Positions 40,576-47,726 of a stretch of DNA of 64,000 nucleotides are shown piece after piece. The notes under the pieces are model-generated. The model saw only the letters and a list, made by a program, of their open reading frames with translations. It was not told the origin of the DNA and searched no databases. The stretch lies in assembly GCA_963678055.1 (NCBI GenBank), contig OY782679.1, positions 620,001 through 684,000 of the forward strand, given 5' to 3'. The position numbers were made by a program, and so were the translations under genes. How positions within the stretch are numbered: the stretch's first letter is position 1; each line of letters starts with the position of its first letter. Origin of the DNA: CAXXOK01 sp963678055. Its GTDB lineage: Bacteria; Bacillota; Clostridia; Christensenellales; Aristaeellaceae.

Positions 40576-40607
40576 AAAAATCGCGTCCTACGAGGACGCG
40601 ATTTTTT
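40576..40607 (+). terminator. Terminator after the DUF2871 gene
   Basis: AAAAATCGCGTCC pairs with GGACGCGATTTTTT. The right arm and loop lie inside the last codons of the converging Crp/Fnr gene, so one sequence serves as both coding end and terminator. Confidence 0.8.
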
Positions 40608-41283
40608 GTATGCTTTCTACATCCAGCAGCCGCACGCTGGACAGGTAAAAATCCAGCAGTTTTTCCTGCCGCATCAACCCCAGCTCTCGTGACATGGAGG
40701 GGCGGGAGACGCTTAAATAGGTTGCCAGCTCGCTTTTGCTCATCGGGAGGATGAAGGTATCCGAGTGAGTAAGGTTTCGCTGCTCCAGCAGATAGGTGCA
40801 CAGCTTAGGGCGGATTCCTTTGATCTCCAGATACGCCACCTTTTTGTTTAATCGAATGGCCTTTTCGGACAGAATTTTCAGCATGTTCTGCACCAGCGTT
40901 TTATGAAAAGCACAGGCACGTTCGCAGTTGCCTAAAAAGCGCTGCGGGGGAATGAACATGAGTACACTGTCCCGGCGTGCGGTGACCGTAGCAGGCCAAT
41001 GGGTCTGCCCGGCAAAGGCCGCCACCTCCCCAAAGGTTTGCCCTTGCTCGATAAACGATAGTAGCGATTTGTTGCCGGCCGCGTTTTCGTGCAGTATCTC
41101 CACCTCACCGCTGACCACAATACCAACGCCTGTCAGCGGGTCACCGGGGCTGGCGGCAATTTCACCCTTGTCATATTGCTTGACTAAGGGGTTGAAGCAC
41201 GACAGCAGCGAGTGCAGGTCCGCCGGGTGAATCCCTTCAAACAGCGGCGCGGTTGCCAGCGCATCTTCATAGAACAAATCCAA
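40588..41283 (-). CDS. Crp/Fnr-family regulator beside the Hcp cluster (HcpR-like)
   Basis: Start chosen at TTG 41283 (LDLFYEDALATAPLFEGI), which has GGTGGT upstream; codons further up read through the operator and promoter. The protein has a cyclic-nucleotide-like barrel (GDPLTGVGIVVSGEVEILHE, FGEVAAFAG) and a C-terminal helix-turn-helix (MSKSELATYLSVSRPSMSRELGLMRQEKLL). It is divergent from the ferredoxin-cupin-rubredoxin-hcp genes. Crp/Fnr proteins in that place (HcpR) respond to nitric oxide and activate hcp, so that role is likely by context. Confidence 0.82.
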   Translation of the reverse strand: MDLFYEDALATAPLFEGIHPADLHSLLSCFNPLVKQYDKGEIAASPGDPLTGVGIVVSGEVEILHENAAGNKSLLSFIEQGQTFGEVAAFAGQTHWPATVTARRDSVLMFIPPQRFLGNCERACAFHKTLVQNMLKILSEKAIRLNKKVAYLEIKGIRPKLCTYLLEQRNLTHSDTFILPMSKSELATYLSVSRPSMSRELGLMRQEKLLDFYLSSVRLLDVESIQKIASS

Positions 41284-41298
41284 GTAAGCACCACCGAT

Positions 41299-41314
41299 TG
41301 TATCTGTAGATACA
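41299..41314. promoter_or_regulatory. Palindrome near the start of the HcpR-like gene
   Basis: TGTATC-TGTA-GATACA, a perfect six-base inverted repeat in the leader between the promoter and the start codon of the Crp/Fnr gene. It may be a second operator or an mRNA hairpin. Confidence 0.35.
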
Positions 41315-41322
41315 GAGTATTT

Positions 41323-41357
41323 GTACTCATCATAATAAGATGAGTACGGAAAGTCAA
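41323..41357 (-). promoter_or_regulatory. Promoter with overlapping perfect operator between the HcpR-like and ferredoxin genes
   Basis: On the reverse strand TTGACT (41357-41352), 17 bases, TATGAT (41334-41329) forms a promoter for the regulator gene. The palindrome GTACTCATC-N7-GATGAGTAC (41323-41347, perfect nine-base arms) covers its -10 and spacer, which suits an autorepressor that also acts on the divergent ferredoxin operon. Confidence 0.6.
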
Positions 41358-41383
41358 CCAAGGTACGAATGAGGAGAATGTCA

Positions 41384-42103
41384 ATGAAACGAAATATTGT
41401 GGTCATCGACCAGGAAAAATGCAACGGCTGCGGCCTGTGCGTGGACGCCTGCCATGAAGGCGCAATCGCCCTGGTGGACGGCAAAGCCAAACTGCTATCC
41501 GAAAGCTATTGCGATGGTCTAGGCGCTTGCCTGCCGCATTGCCCGGTGGATGCCATTACCATTGAAGAGCGCGATGTTGACGCGTTTGACGAGGTGTATG
41601 CCATGCAGTACCAGCAGCAAAAGGCAAAACAGGCGGCGGCTGCCCAGCCAAAGCCCATGGCCTGTGGCTGCCCCGGTACCCAATCCCGGACCATTGAACG
41701 CGCGCAGGCCTCGGCTGTGCAGAGCACTCCGGCGGAGTCGCAGCTGCAGCAGTGGCCTTGCCAGATCAAGCTGGCCCCGCCCGCCGCGCCCTACTTTCAT
41801 CAGGCAAACCTGCTGATTGCAGCCAGCTGCACGGCCTATGCCTATGCCAACGTGCATAGCGAGTTTATGCGTGGCCGCGTTACCCTGATCGGTTGTCCCA
41901 AGCTGGACGGCGTGGATTATGCAGAAAAGCTGACGGCCATCCTGAGTGCAAACGAGATTAAAAGCGTGACCGTACTGCGCATGGAGGTGCCTTGCTGTGG
42001 CGGCATCGTGACGGCGGTGAAAAACGCCATTGTCCAGTCCGGCAAAATGCTGCCCTGGCATGTGATTACCCTTACGACCGACGGTAAAGTGCTGGAGGAT
42101 TAA
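41384..42103 (+). CDS. Ferredoxin-like 4Fe-4S protein with a C-terminal domain
   Basis: Start chosen at ATG 41384, seven bases after GAGGAG. The 239-residue protein begins with a ferredoxin module: CNGCGLCVDAC (Cys13, 16, 19, 23) and CDGLGACLPHCP, which has only three of the four usual cysteines of the second cluster. A linker rich in Gln/Ala/Pro with CGCPG follows. The C-terminal half (LLIAASCTAYAYANVHSEFMRG, IGCPKLDGVDY, VPCCGGIV) adds more conserved cysteines. Such proteins sit beside hcp in many anaerobes and may deliver electrons to it; this is association rather than proof. Confidence 0.8.
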   Translation: MKRNIVVIDQEKCNGCGLCVDACHEGAIALVDGKAKLLSESYCDGLGACLPHCPVDAITIEERDVDAFDEVYAMQYQQQKAKQAAAAQPKPMACGCPGTQSRTIERAQASAVQSTPAESQLQQWPCQIKLAPPAAPYFHQANLLIAASCTAYAYANVHSEFMRGRVTLIGCPKLDGVDYAEKLTAILSANEIKSVTVLRMEVPCCGGIVTAVKNAIVQSGKMLPWHVITLTTDGKVLED

Positions 42104-42106
42104 GCG

Positions 42107-42412
42107 ATGATTGAGCAGTTATTTCACTATTCAACGGCCGACGAGAAAACCATGGAGCAGGTTGTTAACGAAGATACCCTGCACCTAAACCACATTGTAC
42201 TTAAAAAAGGCGAGAGCTTTCCAAAGCATACCGCCAACGCGACGGTGTATATGACTGTGATGCGCGGCCACCTGCGCATTGCGCTGGGCGAGCAGGCGGA
42301 ACACGATTACCAGCGCGGAGATGTGCTGAAAATTCCGTTTGGCACGGTGATGCAAGGCTTCAACCACCACGAAGACACCCTGGAACTTTGGATTGTGAAA
42401 CTCTTTCACTAG
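42107..42412 (+). CDS. Cupin-domain protein
   Basis: The 101-residue single-domain cupin has HIVLKKGESFPKHTANATVYMTVMRGHLRIALGE and RGDVLKIPFGTVMQGFNHHEDTLELW, the two cupin motifs. Only part of the usual metal triad (His, His, Glu) is seen. It starts three bases after the ferredoxin-like gene and is followed by rubredoxin, so it belongs to the stress operon. It may sense or bind a small ligand; no activity is assigned. Confidence 0.83.
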   Translation: MIEQLFHYSTADEKTMEQVVNEDTLHLNHIVLKKGESFPKHTANATVYMTVMRGHLRIALGEQAEHDYQRGDVLKIPFGTVMQGFNHHEDTLELWIVKLFH

Positions 42413-42433
42413 GGCGACAAGGGAGGAACCCCC

Positions 42434-42598
42434 ATGAAAAAATATCTATGCGTACCCTGCGGCTATATTTACGATCCTGAGGAGGGCGACCCGGACAGCG
42501 GCATCGAGCCCGGAACTGCGTTTGAGGATATCCCCGACGACTGGGTATGCCCGGTATGCTTTGTAACCAAGGAATACTTTGAGCCCATTGAAGAATAG
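42434..42598 (+). CDS. rub: Rubredoxin
   Basis: A 54-residue gene with GGGAGG eleven bases before the ATG. It reads MKKYLCVPCGYIYDPEEGD, EDIPDDWVCPVCFVTKEYFEPIEE: two CxxC knuckles for the single iron, the typical YIYDP and the aromatic core. Rubredoxin passes electrons to oxygen- and superoxide-reducing enzymes, here probably the desulfoferrodoxin at 44388 or Hcp. The second knuckle reads CPVCFV where most family members have CPVCGV. Confidence 0.92.
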   Translation: MKKYLCVPCGYIYDPEEGDPDSGIEPGTAFEDIPDDWVCPVCFVTKEYFEPIEE

Positions 42599-42610
42599 GA
42601 GGAACGCAAT

Positions 42611-44242
42611 ATGAGTATGTTTTGTTATCAGTGCCAGGAAGCGGCCAAGGGACAGGGCTGCCAGGTGCGCGGCGTATGCGGCAAGACCGATGAGGTCGCC
42701 AAGCTGCAGGATGTATTGATCTACGCACTCAAAGGCTTGTCGGAGGTCGTTATCAAAGAAGCCCATCCGGTGCAGAGCCTAAGCGAAGCAAACCGCGCGC
42801 TGGTGCACAGCCTGTTTATGACCATTACCAACGCCAATTTTGACCCCGATGCCATCGCCGTGCAGGTGCAAAAGGTATTGATGCTGCGGGACGCATTGAA
42901 GAAATCCGCCAAGGGAGAAACCTTGCACGAGGCGGCAAGCTTCCGCGTGGATACGCGCGCTGAAATGCTGGTAAAGGCAGAAACGGTCGGCGTACTGGCA
43001 ACTGAGAACGAGGATGTTCGCTCCCTGCGGGAACTGATCGTCTATGGCCTCAAGGGCATGGCTGCCTATACCGAGCATGCCCTGAATCTGGGCAAGGAAG
43101 ACCCGGCGATCTATGCGTTTATCTATGAAGCCCTTGCCGCAACGCTGGATAACAGCCTTTCGGCCGAGCAGCTGACCGCGCTGACACTGAAAACCGGGGA
43201 ATTCGGTGTAAAGGCCATGGCACTGCTGGATGCTGCCAATACCGGCAAGTACGGCAACCCCGAAATCACACAGGTCAATATCGGCGTGCGTGAAAATCCC
43301 GCCATTCTGATCTCCGGTCATGACCTTACGGACTTGGAACAGCTTCTTGAGCAAACGGATGGCACGGGCGTGGATGTATACACGCACAGCGAAATGCTGC
43401 CGGCGCACTACTACCCTGCATTCAAGAAATACACCCATTTTGCGGGCAACTACGGCAACGCCTGGTGGAAGCAGATTACCGAGTTTGAAAGCTTTCATGG
43501 TCCGATTCTGTTTACCACAAACTGCATCGTACCGCCCAGAAGCGAGGAAATCCGCAATCGCATCTTCACCACTAACGCGGCAGGCTTCCCCGGCTGCAAA
43601 CATGTGCCTGTGACGGCTGACGGCAAAAAAGACTTTTCGGAGATCATCGCCTTGGCCAAGACCCTGCCTGCACCAAAGGAAATTGAGTCAGGAACCATTG
43701 TTGGCGGCTTTGCTCACAACCAGGTGCTGGCTCTGGCCGACAAAGTGGTTGACGCAGTCAAGTCCGGCGCGATCAAGAAATTCTTCGTGATGGCCGGGTG
43801 TGACGGACGCATGAACACACGCGATTACTATACCGAGTTTGCCGAGAAACTGCCCAAGGATACCGTTATCCTGACCGCAGGCTGTGCCAAATATCGTTAT
43901 AACAAGCTAAACCTTGGCGATATCGGCGGCATCCCGCGTGTGCTGGACGCCGGTCAATGTAACGACAGCTACTCACTGGCTGTGATTGCGCTCAAGCTTA
44001 AGGAAGTGTTCGGGCTGTCCGATATCAACGACCTGCCCATCGCCTTTAACATTGCCTGGTACGAGCAAAAGGCGGTCATCGTACTGCTGGCGCTTCTGTC
44101 GCTGGGGGTAAAGAACATCCACCTGGGGCCCACGCTGCCGGCGTTCCTGTCGCCGGGTGTGGCCAAGGTGCTGGTCGAGACCTTCGGTATTGCGGGCATC
44201 GGCACCGTAGAGGATGATATCGCCCTGTTTATGAATGCCTGA
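42611..44242 (+). CDS. hcp: Hybrid cluster protein (hydroxylamine/NO reductase)
   Basis: GGAGGAACGCAAT precedes the ATG. The 543-residue protein has the N-terminal cluster ligands FCYQCQEAAKGQGCQVRGVCG (Cys5, 8, 17, 23), the spacing of the class found in anaerobes. The hybrid-cluster ligands are in LISGHDLTDLEQLL, HSEMLPAHYYP, TTNCIVPP, GFPGC, AGCDGRMNTRDYYTEF, TAGCAKYRY and DAGQCNDSYS. Hcp reduces nitric oxide (or hydroxylamine) and protects anaerobes from nitrosative stress. It is the end of the ferredoxin-cupin-rubredoxin-hcp operon under the Crp/Fnr regulator. Confidence 0.95.
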   Translation: MSMFCYQCQEAAKGQGCQVRGVCGKTDEVAKLQDVLIYALKGLSEVVIKEAHPVQSLSEANRALVHSLFMTITNANFDPDAIAVQVQKVLMLRDALKKSAKGETLHEAASFRVDTRAEMLVKAETVGVLATENEDVRSLRELIVYGLKGMAAYTEHALNLGKEDPAIYAFIYEALAATLDNSLSAEQLTALTLKTGEFGVKAMALLDAANTGKYGNPEITQVNIGVRENPAILISGHDLTDLEQLLEQTDGTGVDVYTHSEMLPAHYYPAFKKYTHFAGNYGNAWWKQITEFESFHGPILFTTNCIVPPRSEEIRNRIFTTNAAGFPGCKHVPVTADGKKDFSEIIALAKTLPAPKEIESGTIVGGFAHNQVLALADKVVDAVKSGAIKKFFVMAGCDGRMNTRDYYTEFAEKLPKDTVILTAGCAKYRYNKLNLGDIGGIPRVLDAGQCNDSYSLAVIALKLKEVFGLSDINDLPIAFNIAWYEQKAVIVLLALLSLGVKNIHLGPTLPAFLSPGVAKVLVETFGIAGIGTVEDDIALFMNA

Positions 44243-44248
44243 CACAGA

Positions 44249-44272
44249 TAACCACCGGGAAACCGGTGGTTA
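44249..44272 (+). terminator. Hairpin after hcp
   Basis: TAACCACCGG, GAAA tetraloop, CCGGTGGTTA. The T-run after it is weak, but the position just past the stop supports a terminator. Confidence 0.6.
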
Positions 44273-44310
44273 GTCTTTGTTAAATCAGCATCAAATCGGA
44301 ATAAATCGGT

Positions 44311-44338
44311 TTCAATTGGCTATTGTTTGGCGTATACT
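44311..44338 (+). promoter_or_regulatory. Promoter of the desulfoferrodoxin gene
   Basis: TTCAAT and TATACT are 16 bases apart, 50 bases before the start codon; a moderate match. Confidence 0.4.
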
Positions 44339-44387
44339 ATAGATAGTACATTGATCCATTGAACCAAACAGACAGGAGGGAATTATT

Positions 44388-44771
44388 ATGTGCCCAGTTC
44401 ATTTCTTCTATTGTAAACACTGTGGTAACCTCGTCGGTACGCTCAATTATTCCGGCGTCAATCCCGTGTGCTGCGGCGAGAATATGACCGAGCTTACGCC
44501 CAATACCGTGGATGCCGCAACGGAAAAGCATGTTCCGGTGATCGAAGTCTCCGGCAACACAGTTACGGTGAAAGTCGGCGAAGTGGCCCACCCGATGCAG
44601 GAAGAGCATTACATCCAGTGGGTGTATCTCCAGACTGAAAACGGCGGCCAGCGCAAATGTCTGACTGCCGGTGGCAAACCGGAAGCGACGTTTGCGATTG
44701 TGGAAGGCGACAAGCCCCTGGCGGCTTACGCGTACTGCAACCTCCACGGCCTGTGGATGACGGAAGTCTAA
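44388..44771 (+). CDS. dfx: Desulfoferrodoxin (superoxide reductase)
   Basis: GACAGGAGGG precedes the ATG. The 127-residue protein has both domains. The N-terminal desulforedoxin iron site is FFYCKHCGN (Cys9, Cys12) and VCCGENM (Cys28, Cys29). The catalytic superoxide reductase domain has HPMQEEHYIQWVYLQ histidines and AYCNLHGLW with its Cys-His pair. It reduces superoxide to peroxide using electrons from rubredoxin, which is encoded 2 kb upstream. It is its own transcription unit with promoter and terminator. Confidence 0.95.
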   Translation: MCPVHFFYCKHCGNLVGTLNYSGVNPVCCGENMTELTPNTVDAATEKHVPVIEVSGNTVTVKVGEVAHPMQEEHYIQWVYLQTENGGQRKCLTAGGKPEATFAIVEGDKPLAAYAYCNLHGLWMTEV

Positions 44772-44781
44772 GCTGTTCCCG

Positions 44782-44817
44782 ACTAAAAAACCCGCCTGAA
44801 TGGGCGGGTTTTTTAGT
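44782..44817 (+). terminator. Terminator of the desulfoferrodoxin gene
   Basis: ACTAAAAAACCCGCC pairs perfectly with GGCGGGTTTTTTAGT. It is symmetric, so it can also stop the converging cymR-like transcript. Confidence 0.85.
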
Positions 44818-44844
44818 GCAGAGATTTATGTGAATTGAAGCACA

Positions 44845-45291
44845 CTAAATAAAGAACATATATCCCTGATCTTTGCGGTGCTTTTTCATTTCGTCGGCCA
44901 GGGTTTTCAGGCTTACGCCGGACAGGGTGGTTTTCACTGCGCTGTCAACGGCATCAAACACGGAAATGCGCATGGCCGCTTCTATGCCCGGGGCATGGTC
45001 TTTTACCGTGTCTCCAACCTCTTCAAAAAGCGATAAATCGGTCGCCCACAGCACCTCAAAGGCGGATATGTCCTGCGGGGGACGGGCCAGGCGATACCCG
45101 CCTTGTGCGCCTTTTTGCGAGGAAACCACCTCGGCCTTTTTAAGTAGTGAAAATACCTGTTCCAGATAGATTTTAGAGATGCCCAGACTTTCGGATAAGC
45201 TGATGACCGTAATATTGTCGCCCGTATCGTAGCGGGTTGCCATGCTGATGGTTGCGGCCAGCGCGTAGCGGCCTCTGGCGGAAATTCTCAT
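44845..45291 (-). CDS. cymR: CymR-like Rrf2 repressor of cysteine metabolism
   Basis: Start chosen at ATG 45291 after AGAAGGAGAACT. The 148-residue Rrf2 protein opens MRISARGRYALAATISMA, has the recognition helix ISKIYLEQVFSLLKKAEVV and wing QKGAQGGYRLARPP, and ends with GYMFFI, matching the characteristic YMFYI ending of Bacillus CymR. It lacks the three cysteines that bind an iron-sulfur cluster in IscR. CymR represses sulfur-uptake genes together with CysK. Here it is divergent from cysK-metY, with a dyad over its own promoter. Confidence 0.85.
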   Translation of the reverse strand: MRISARGRYALAATISMATRYDTGDNITVISLSESLGISKIYLEQVFSLLKKAEVVSSQKGAQGGYRLARPPQDISAFEVLWATDLSLFEEVGDTVKDHAPGIEAAMRISVFDAVDSAVKTTLSGVSLKTLADEMKKHRKDQGYMFFI

Positions 45292-45307
45292 AGTTCTCCT
45301 TCTTTGC

Positions 45308-45326
45308 ATACCGATTCACTAGGTAT
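45308..45326. promoter_or_regulatory. Candidate CymR operator
   Basis: ATACC-N9-GGTAT, an inverted repeat between the cymR-like promoter's -10 (45328-45333) and its start codon; bound repressor would block its own transcription. Confidence 0.5.
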
Positions 45327-45327
45327 T

Positions 45328-45356
45328 AGTGTAAACAAATCAAATTTCATTGTCAA
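45328..45356 (-). promoter_or_regulatory. Promoter of the cymR-like gene
   Basis: On the reverse strand TTGACA (45356-45351), 17 bases, TACACT (45333-45328). Confidence 0.6.
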
Positions 45357-45362
45357 GAGGGG

Positions 45363-45391
45363 TTGACAAGCCTTATATATCGGGGTATATT
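45363..45391 (+). promoter_or_regulatory. Promoter of cysK-metY
   Basis: TTGACA (45363-45368), 17 bases, TATATT (45386-45391), some 47 bases before the cysK start. It is only six bases from the oppositely directed cymR-like promoter, so one repressor dimer array can cover both. Confidence 0.75.
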
Positions 45392-45438
45392 ACAAACATA
45401 CTATTCCTATATGTTTTAATTATTTGGAGGTAAGGCAG

Positions 45439-46371
45439 ATGACACAGATCGTAAACACCCTGACGGATCTTATCGGCAATACGCCGCTTATTACACTACA
45501 TAACATCATCAAAGCCCACGAACTCAAGGCCAATCTTGTAGCCAAGCTGGAAGGAAAAAACCCCGGCGGCAGCGTGAAGGACCGCATTGCCAGAGGCATG
45601 ATCGACGACGCGGAAAAACGTGGCGTGCTCAAGCCCGGCGCGGTGATTATCGAGCCCACCAGCGGCAATACGGGCATCGGCCTGGCGTCGGTTGCGGCCG
45701 CGCGCGGGTATCGCCTGATTCTGACGATGCCTGAATCCATGAGTCAGGAGCGGCGTAACCTGCTGAAAGCCTACGGGGCGGAGCTGGTGCTGACCGAAGG
45801 CCCGGGCGGCATGCGCGGCGCGATTGATAAAGCTAACGAACTGGCAGCGGAAACGCCGGGGGCGTTTATTCCTGGCCAGTTTGATAACCCGGCCAACCCC
45901 GAAGCGCACCGCAAAACCACCGGCCCGGAAATCTGGCGCGATACCGCCGGCAGTGTGGACTTCCTGGTCGCTGGTGTTGGCACCGGCGGTACCATTACCG
46001 GCACGGGGGAATATCTGAAATCGCAAAAACCGTCCGTACGCGCCATCGCTGTCGAGCCGGACGCATCCCCTGTGTTATCGGGCGGCCAGCCCGGCCCTCA
46101 TCCCATTCAGGGCATCGGCGCGGGTTTTGTACCCAAGGTGCTCAACACCGAAGTGCTTGACGAAATTGTGCGCGTAAAAGCAGACGATGCCAAGGCAGCC
46201 GCGCGTGACCTGGCTAAACACGAAGGGCTGCTTGCGGGCATCTCATCCGGGGCAGCGCTGTGGGCGGCTATGCAAGTGGCAAAGCGCGCTGAAAACGCAG
46301 GAAAGACGGTGGTCGTTGTCCTGCCTGATACGGGCGAACGCTACCTGTCGACCCCTTTATTCTTTGAATGA
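45439..46371 (+). CDS. cysK: Cysteine synthase (O-acetylserine sulfhydrylase)
   Basis: Start chosen at ATG 45439 after GGAGGTAAGGC. The 310-residue PLP enzyme has LIGNTPLI, the PLP lysine in NPGGSVKDRIA (Lys47), the substrate loop PTSGNTGIGLA, GVGTGGTITGTGEYL and IQGIGAGFVPKVL. It makes cysteine from O-acetylserine and sulfide. CysK also partners CymR in Bacillus; the two genes are divergent neighbours here. It forms an operon with metY, 12 bases downstream. Confidence 0.95.
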   Translation: MTQIVNTLTDLIGNTPLITLHNIIKAHELKANLVAKLEGKNPGGSVKDRIARGMIDDAEKRGVLKPGAVIIEPTSGNTGIGLASVAAARGYRLILTMPESMSQERRNLLKAYGAELVLTEGPGGMRGAIDKANELAAETPGAFIPGQFDNPANPEAHRKTTGPEIWRDTAGSVDFLVAGVGTGGTITGTGEYLKSQKPSVRAIAVEPDASPVLSGGQPGPHPIQGIGAGFVPKVLNTEVLDEIVRVKADDAKAAARDLAKHEGLLAGISSGAALWAAMQVAKRAENAGKTVVVVLPDTGERYLSTPLFFE

Positions 46372-46383
46372 GGAGATGAGACT

Positions 46384-47667
46384 ATGGCAGACAAACTAAA
46401 ATTTGAAACCTTACAGCTCCATGCAGGGCAGGAGCAGCCCGACCCGGCCACCGGCGCACGCGCTGTACCGATTTACCAAACCGCGTCGTATGTTTTCCCC
46501 GATGCCGCATCTGCTGCCGCACGCTTTGCACTGGCCGAGGAAGGCAACATTTATACCCGGATTATGAACCCGACCAACGATGCGTTTGAAAAGCGCATGG
46601 CGGCGCTGGAAGGTGGCATTGCGGCGCTGGCGTTTTCAAGCGGGCTGGCGGCGATTACCGCTTCGGTCCGTAATATTGCCGGTGCAGGCGACCATATTGT
46701 GTCGGCCGCGTCCATCTATGGCGGCACCTACAGCCTGTTTGCGCACACGTTCTCGGAGATCGGCATCGAAACCACCTTTGTTGATGGCGATGATCCGGCA
46801 AGTTTTGAACGCGCCATTCGCCCTAATACCAAGCTCCTGTTCACCGAAACGCTGGGCAATCCTAATTCTAACGTGGCTGATATCCGCGCGATTGCCGATA
46901 TTGCCCACAAGCACGGCATTCCGTTGATTATTGACAATACCTTTGCCACGCCGTACCTGCTGCGCCCGTTTGAGCACGGCGCGGACATTGTTGTGCATTC
47001 GGCGACCAAGTTTATCGGCGGACACGGTACCTCCATCGGCGGTGTGCTGGTGGATGGCGGCAACTTCGACTGGGCGGCATCGGACAAGTTCCCGGGTCTG
47101 TCCAAGCCCAGCCCCGCCTACCATGGTGCTGTATTTACCGATGTGGCGGGGGCTGCGGCCTATAGTATTAAAGCCCGCGTAACCACTTTGCGGGATACTG
47201 GCGCGGCGCTAAGTCCCTTCAATGCATTTTTGTTTCTGCAGGGGCTGGAAACCCTCTCCTTGCGTGTGGAACGCCATGTGGAAAATGCGCTCAAGGTGGT
47301 GGAGTTCTTACGCAAGCATGACAAGGTAAGCAAGGTGAACCATCCCTCGCTGCTGGATTCACCCACGAACGCGCTGTACCAAAAGTATTTCCCAAATGGC
47401 GCTGGGTCCATTTTTACGTTTGAACTCAACGGCACCGCCGAGCAGGCCAAAGCACTGACCGAAAACCTTTCGATTTTCTCGCTGCTGGCCAATGTGGCCG
47501 ATGTGAAATCTCTGGTCATCCACCCAGCATCGACCACCCATAGCTCCCTGAGCGAAGATGAGCTGCTGGCCGCAGGAATCAAACCCAACACCGTTCGCCT
47601 GTCGATCGGTACCGAGCATATTGACGACCTTCTCGCCGATTTCAGCCAGGCGCTGGACAAGGTGTGA
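46384..47667 (+). CDS. metY: O-acetylhomoserine sulfhydrylase (MetY family)
   Basis: The 427-residue PLP enzyme of the Cys/Met metabolism family starts KFETLQLHAGQEQPDPATGARAVPIYQTASY. It has YTRIMNPTND and the PLP lysine in VVHSATKFIGGHG (near 208), and ends VRLSIGTEHIDDLLADFSQAL. The length and the opening match MetY rather than the shorter MetB or methionine gamma-lyase. It uses sulfide and O-acetylhomoserine to make homocysteine. With cysK it forms a two-gene sulfide-fixing operon. Confidence 0.92.
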   Translation: MADKLKFETLQLHAGQEQPDPATGARAVPIYQTASYVFPDAASAAARFALAEEGNIYTRIMNPTNDAFEKRMAALEGGIAALAFSSGLAAITASVRNIAGAGDHIVSAASIYGGTYSLFAHTFSEIGIETTFVDGDDPASFERAIRPNTKLLFTETLGNPNSNVADIRAIADIAHKHGIPLIIDNTFATPYLLRPFEHGADIVVHSATKFIGGHGTSIGGVLVDGGNFDWAASDKFPGLSKPSPAYHGAVFTDVAGAAAYSIKARVTTLRDTGAALSPFNAFLFLQGLETLSLRVERHVENALKVVEFLRKHDKVSKVNHPSLLDSPTNALYQKYFPNGAGSIFTFELNGTAEQAKALTENLSIFSLLANVADVKSLVIHPASTTHSSLSEDELLAAGIKPNTVRLSIGTEHIDDLLADFSQALDKV

Positions 47668-47682
47668 TCGAGATATTTCCGC

Positions 47683-47711
47683 AAAAAGCCGCGCTAAGCG
47701 CGGCTTTTTTT
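47683..47711 (+). terminator. Terminator of cysK-metY
   Basis: AAAAAGCCGCGCT, one base, AGCGCGGCTTTTTT: perfect stem with T-run. Confidence 0.85.
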
Positions 47712-47726
47712 ATGTAGAGTTACGGC

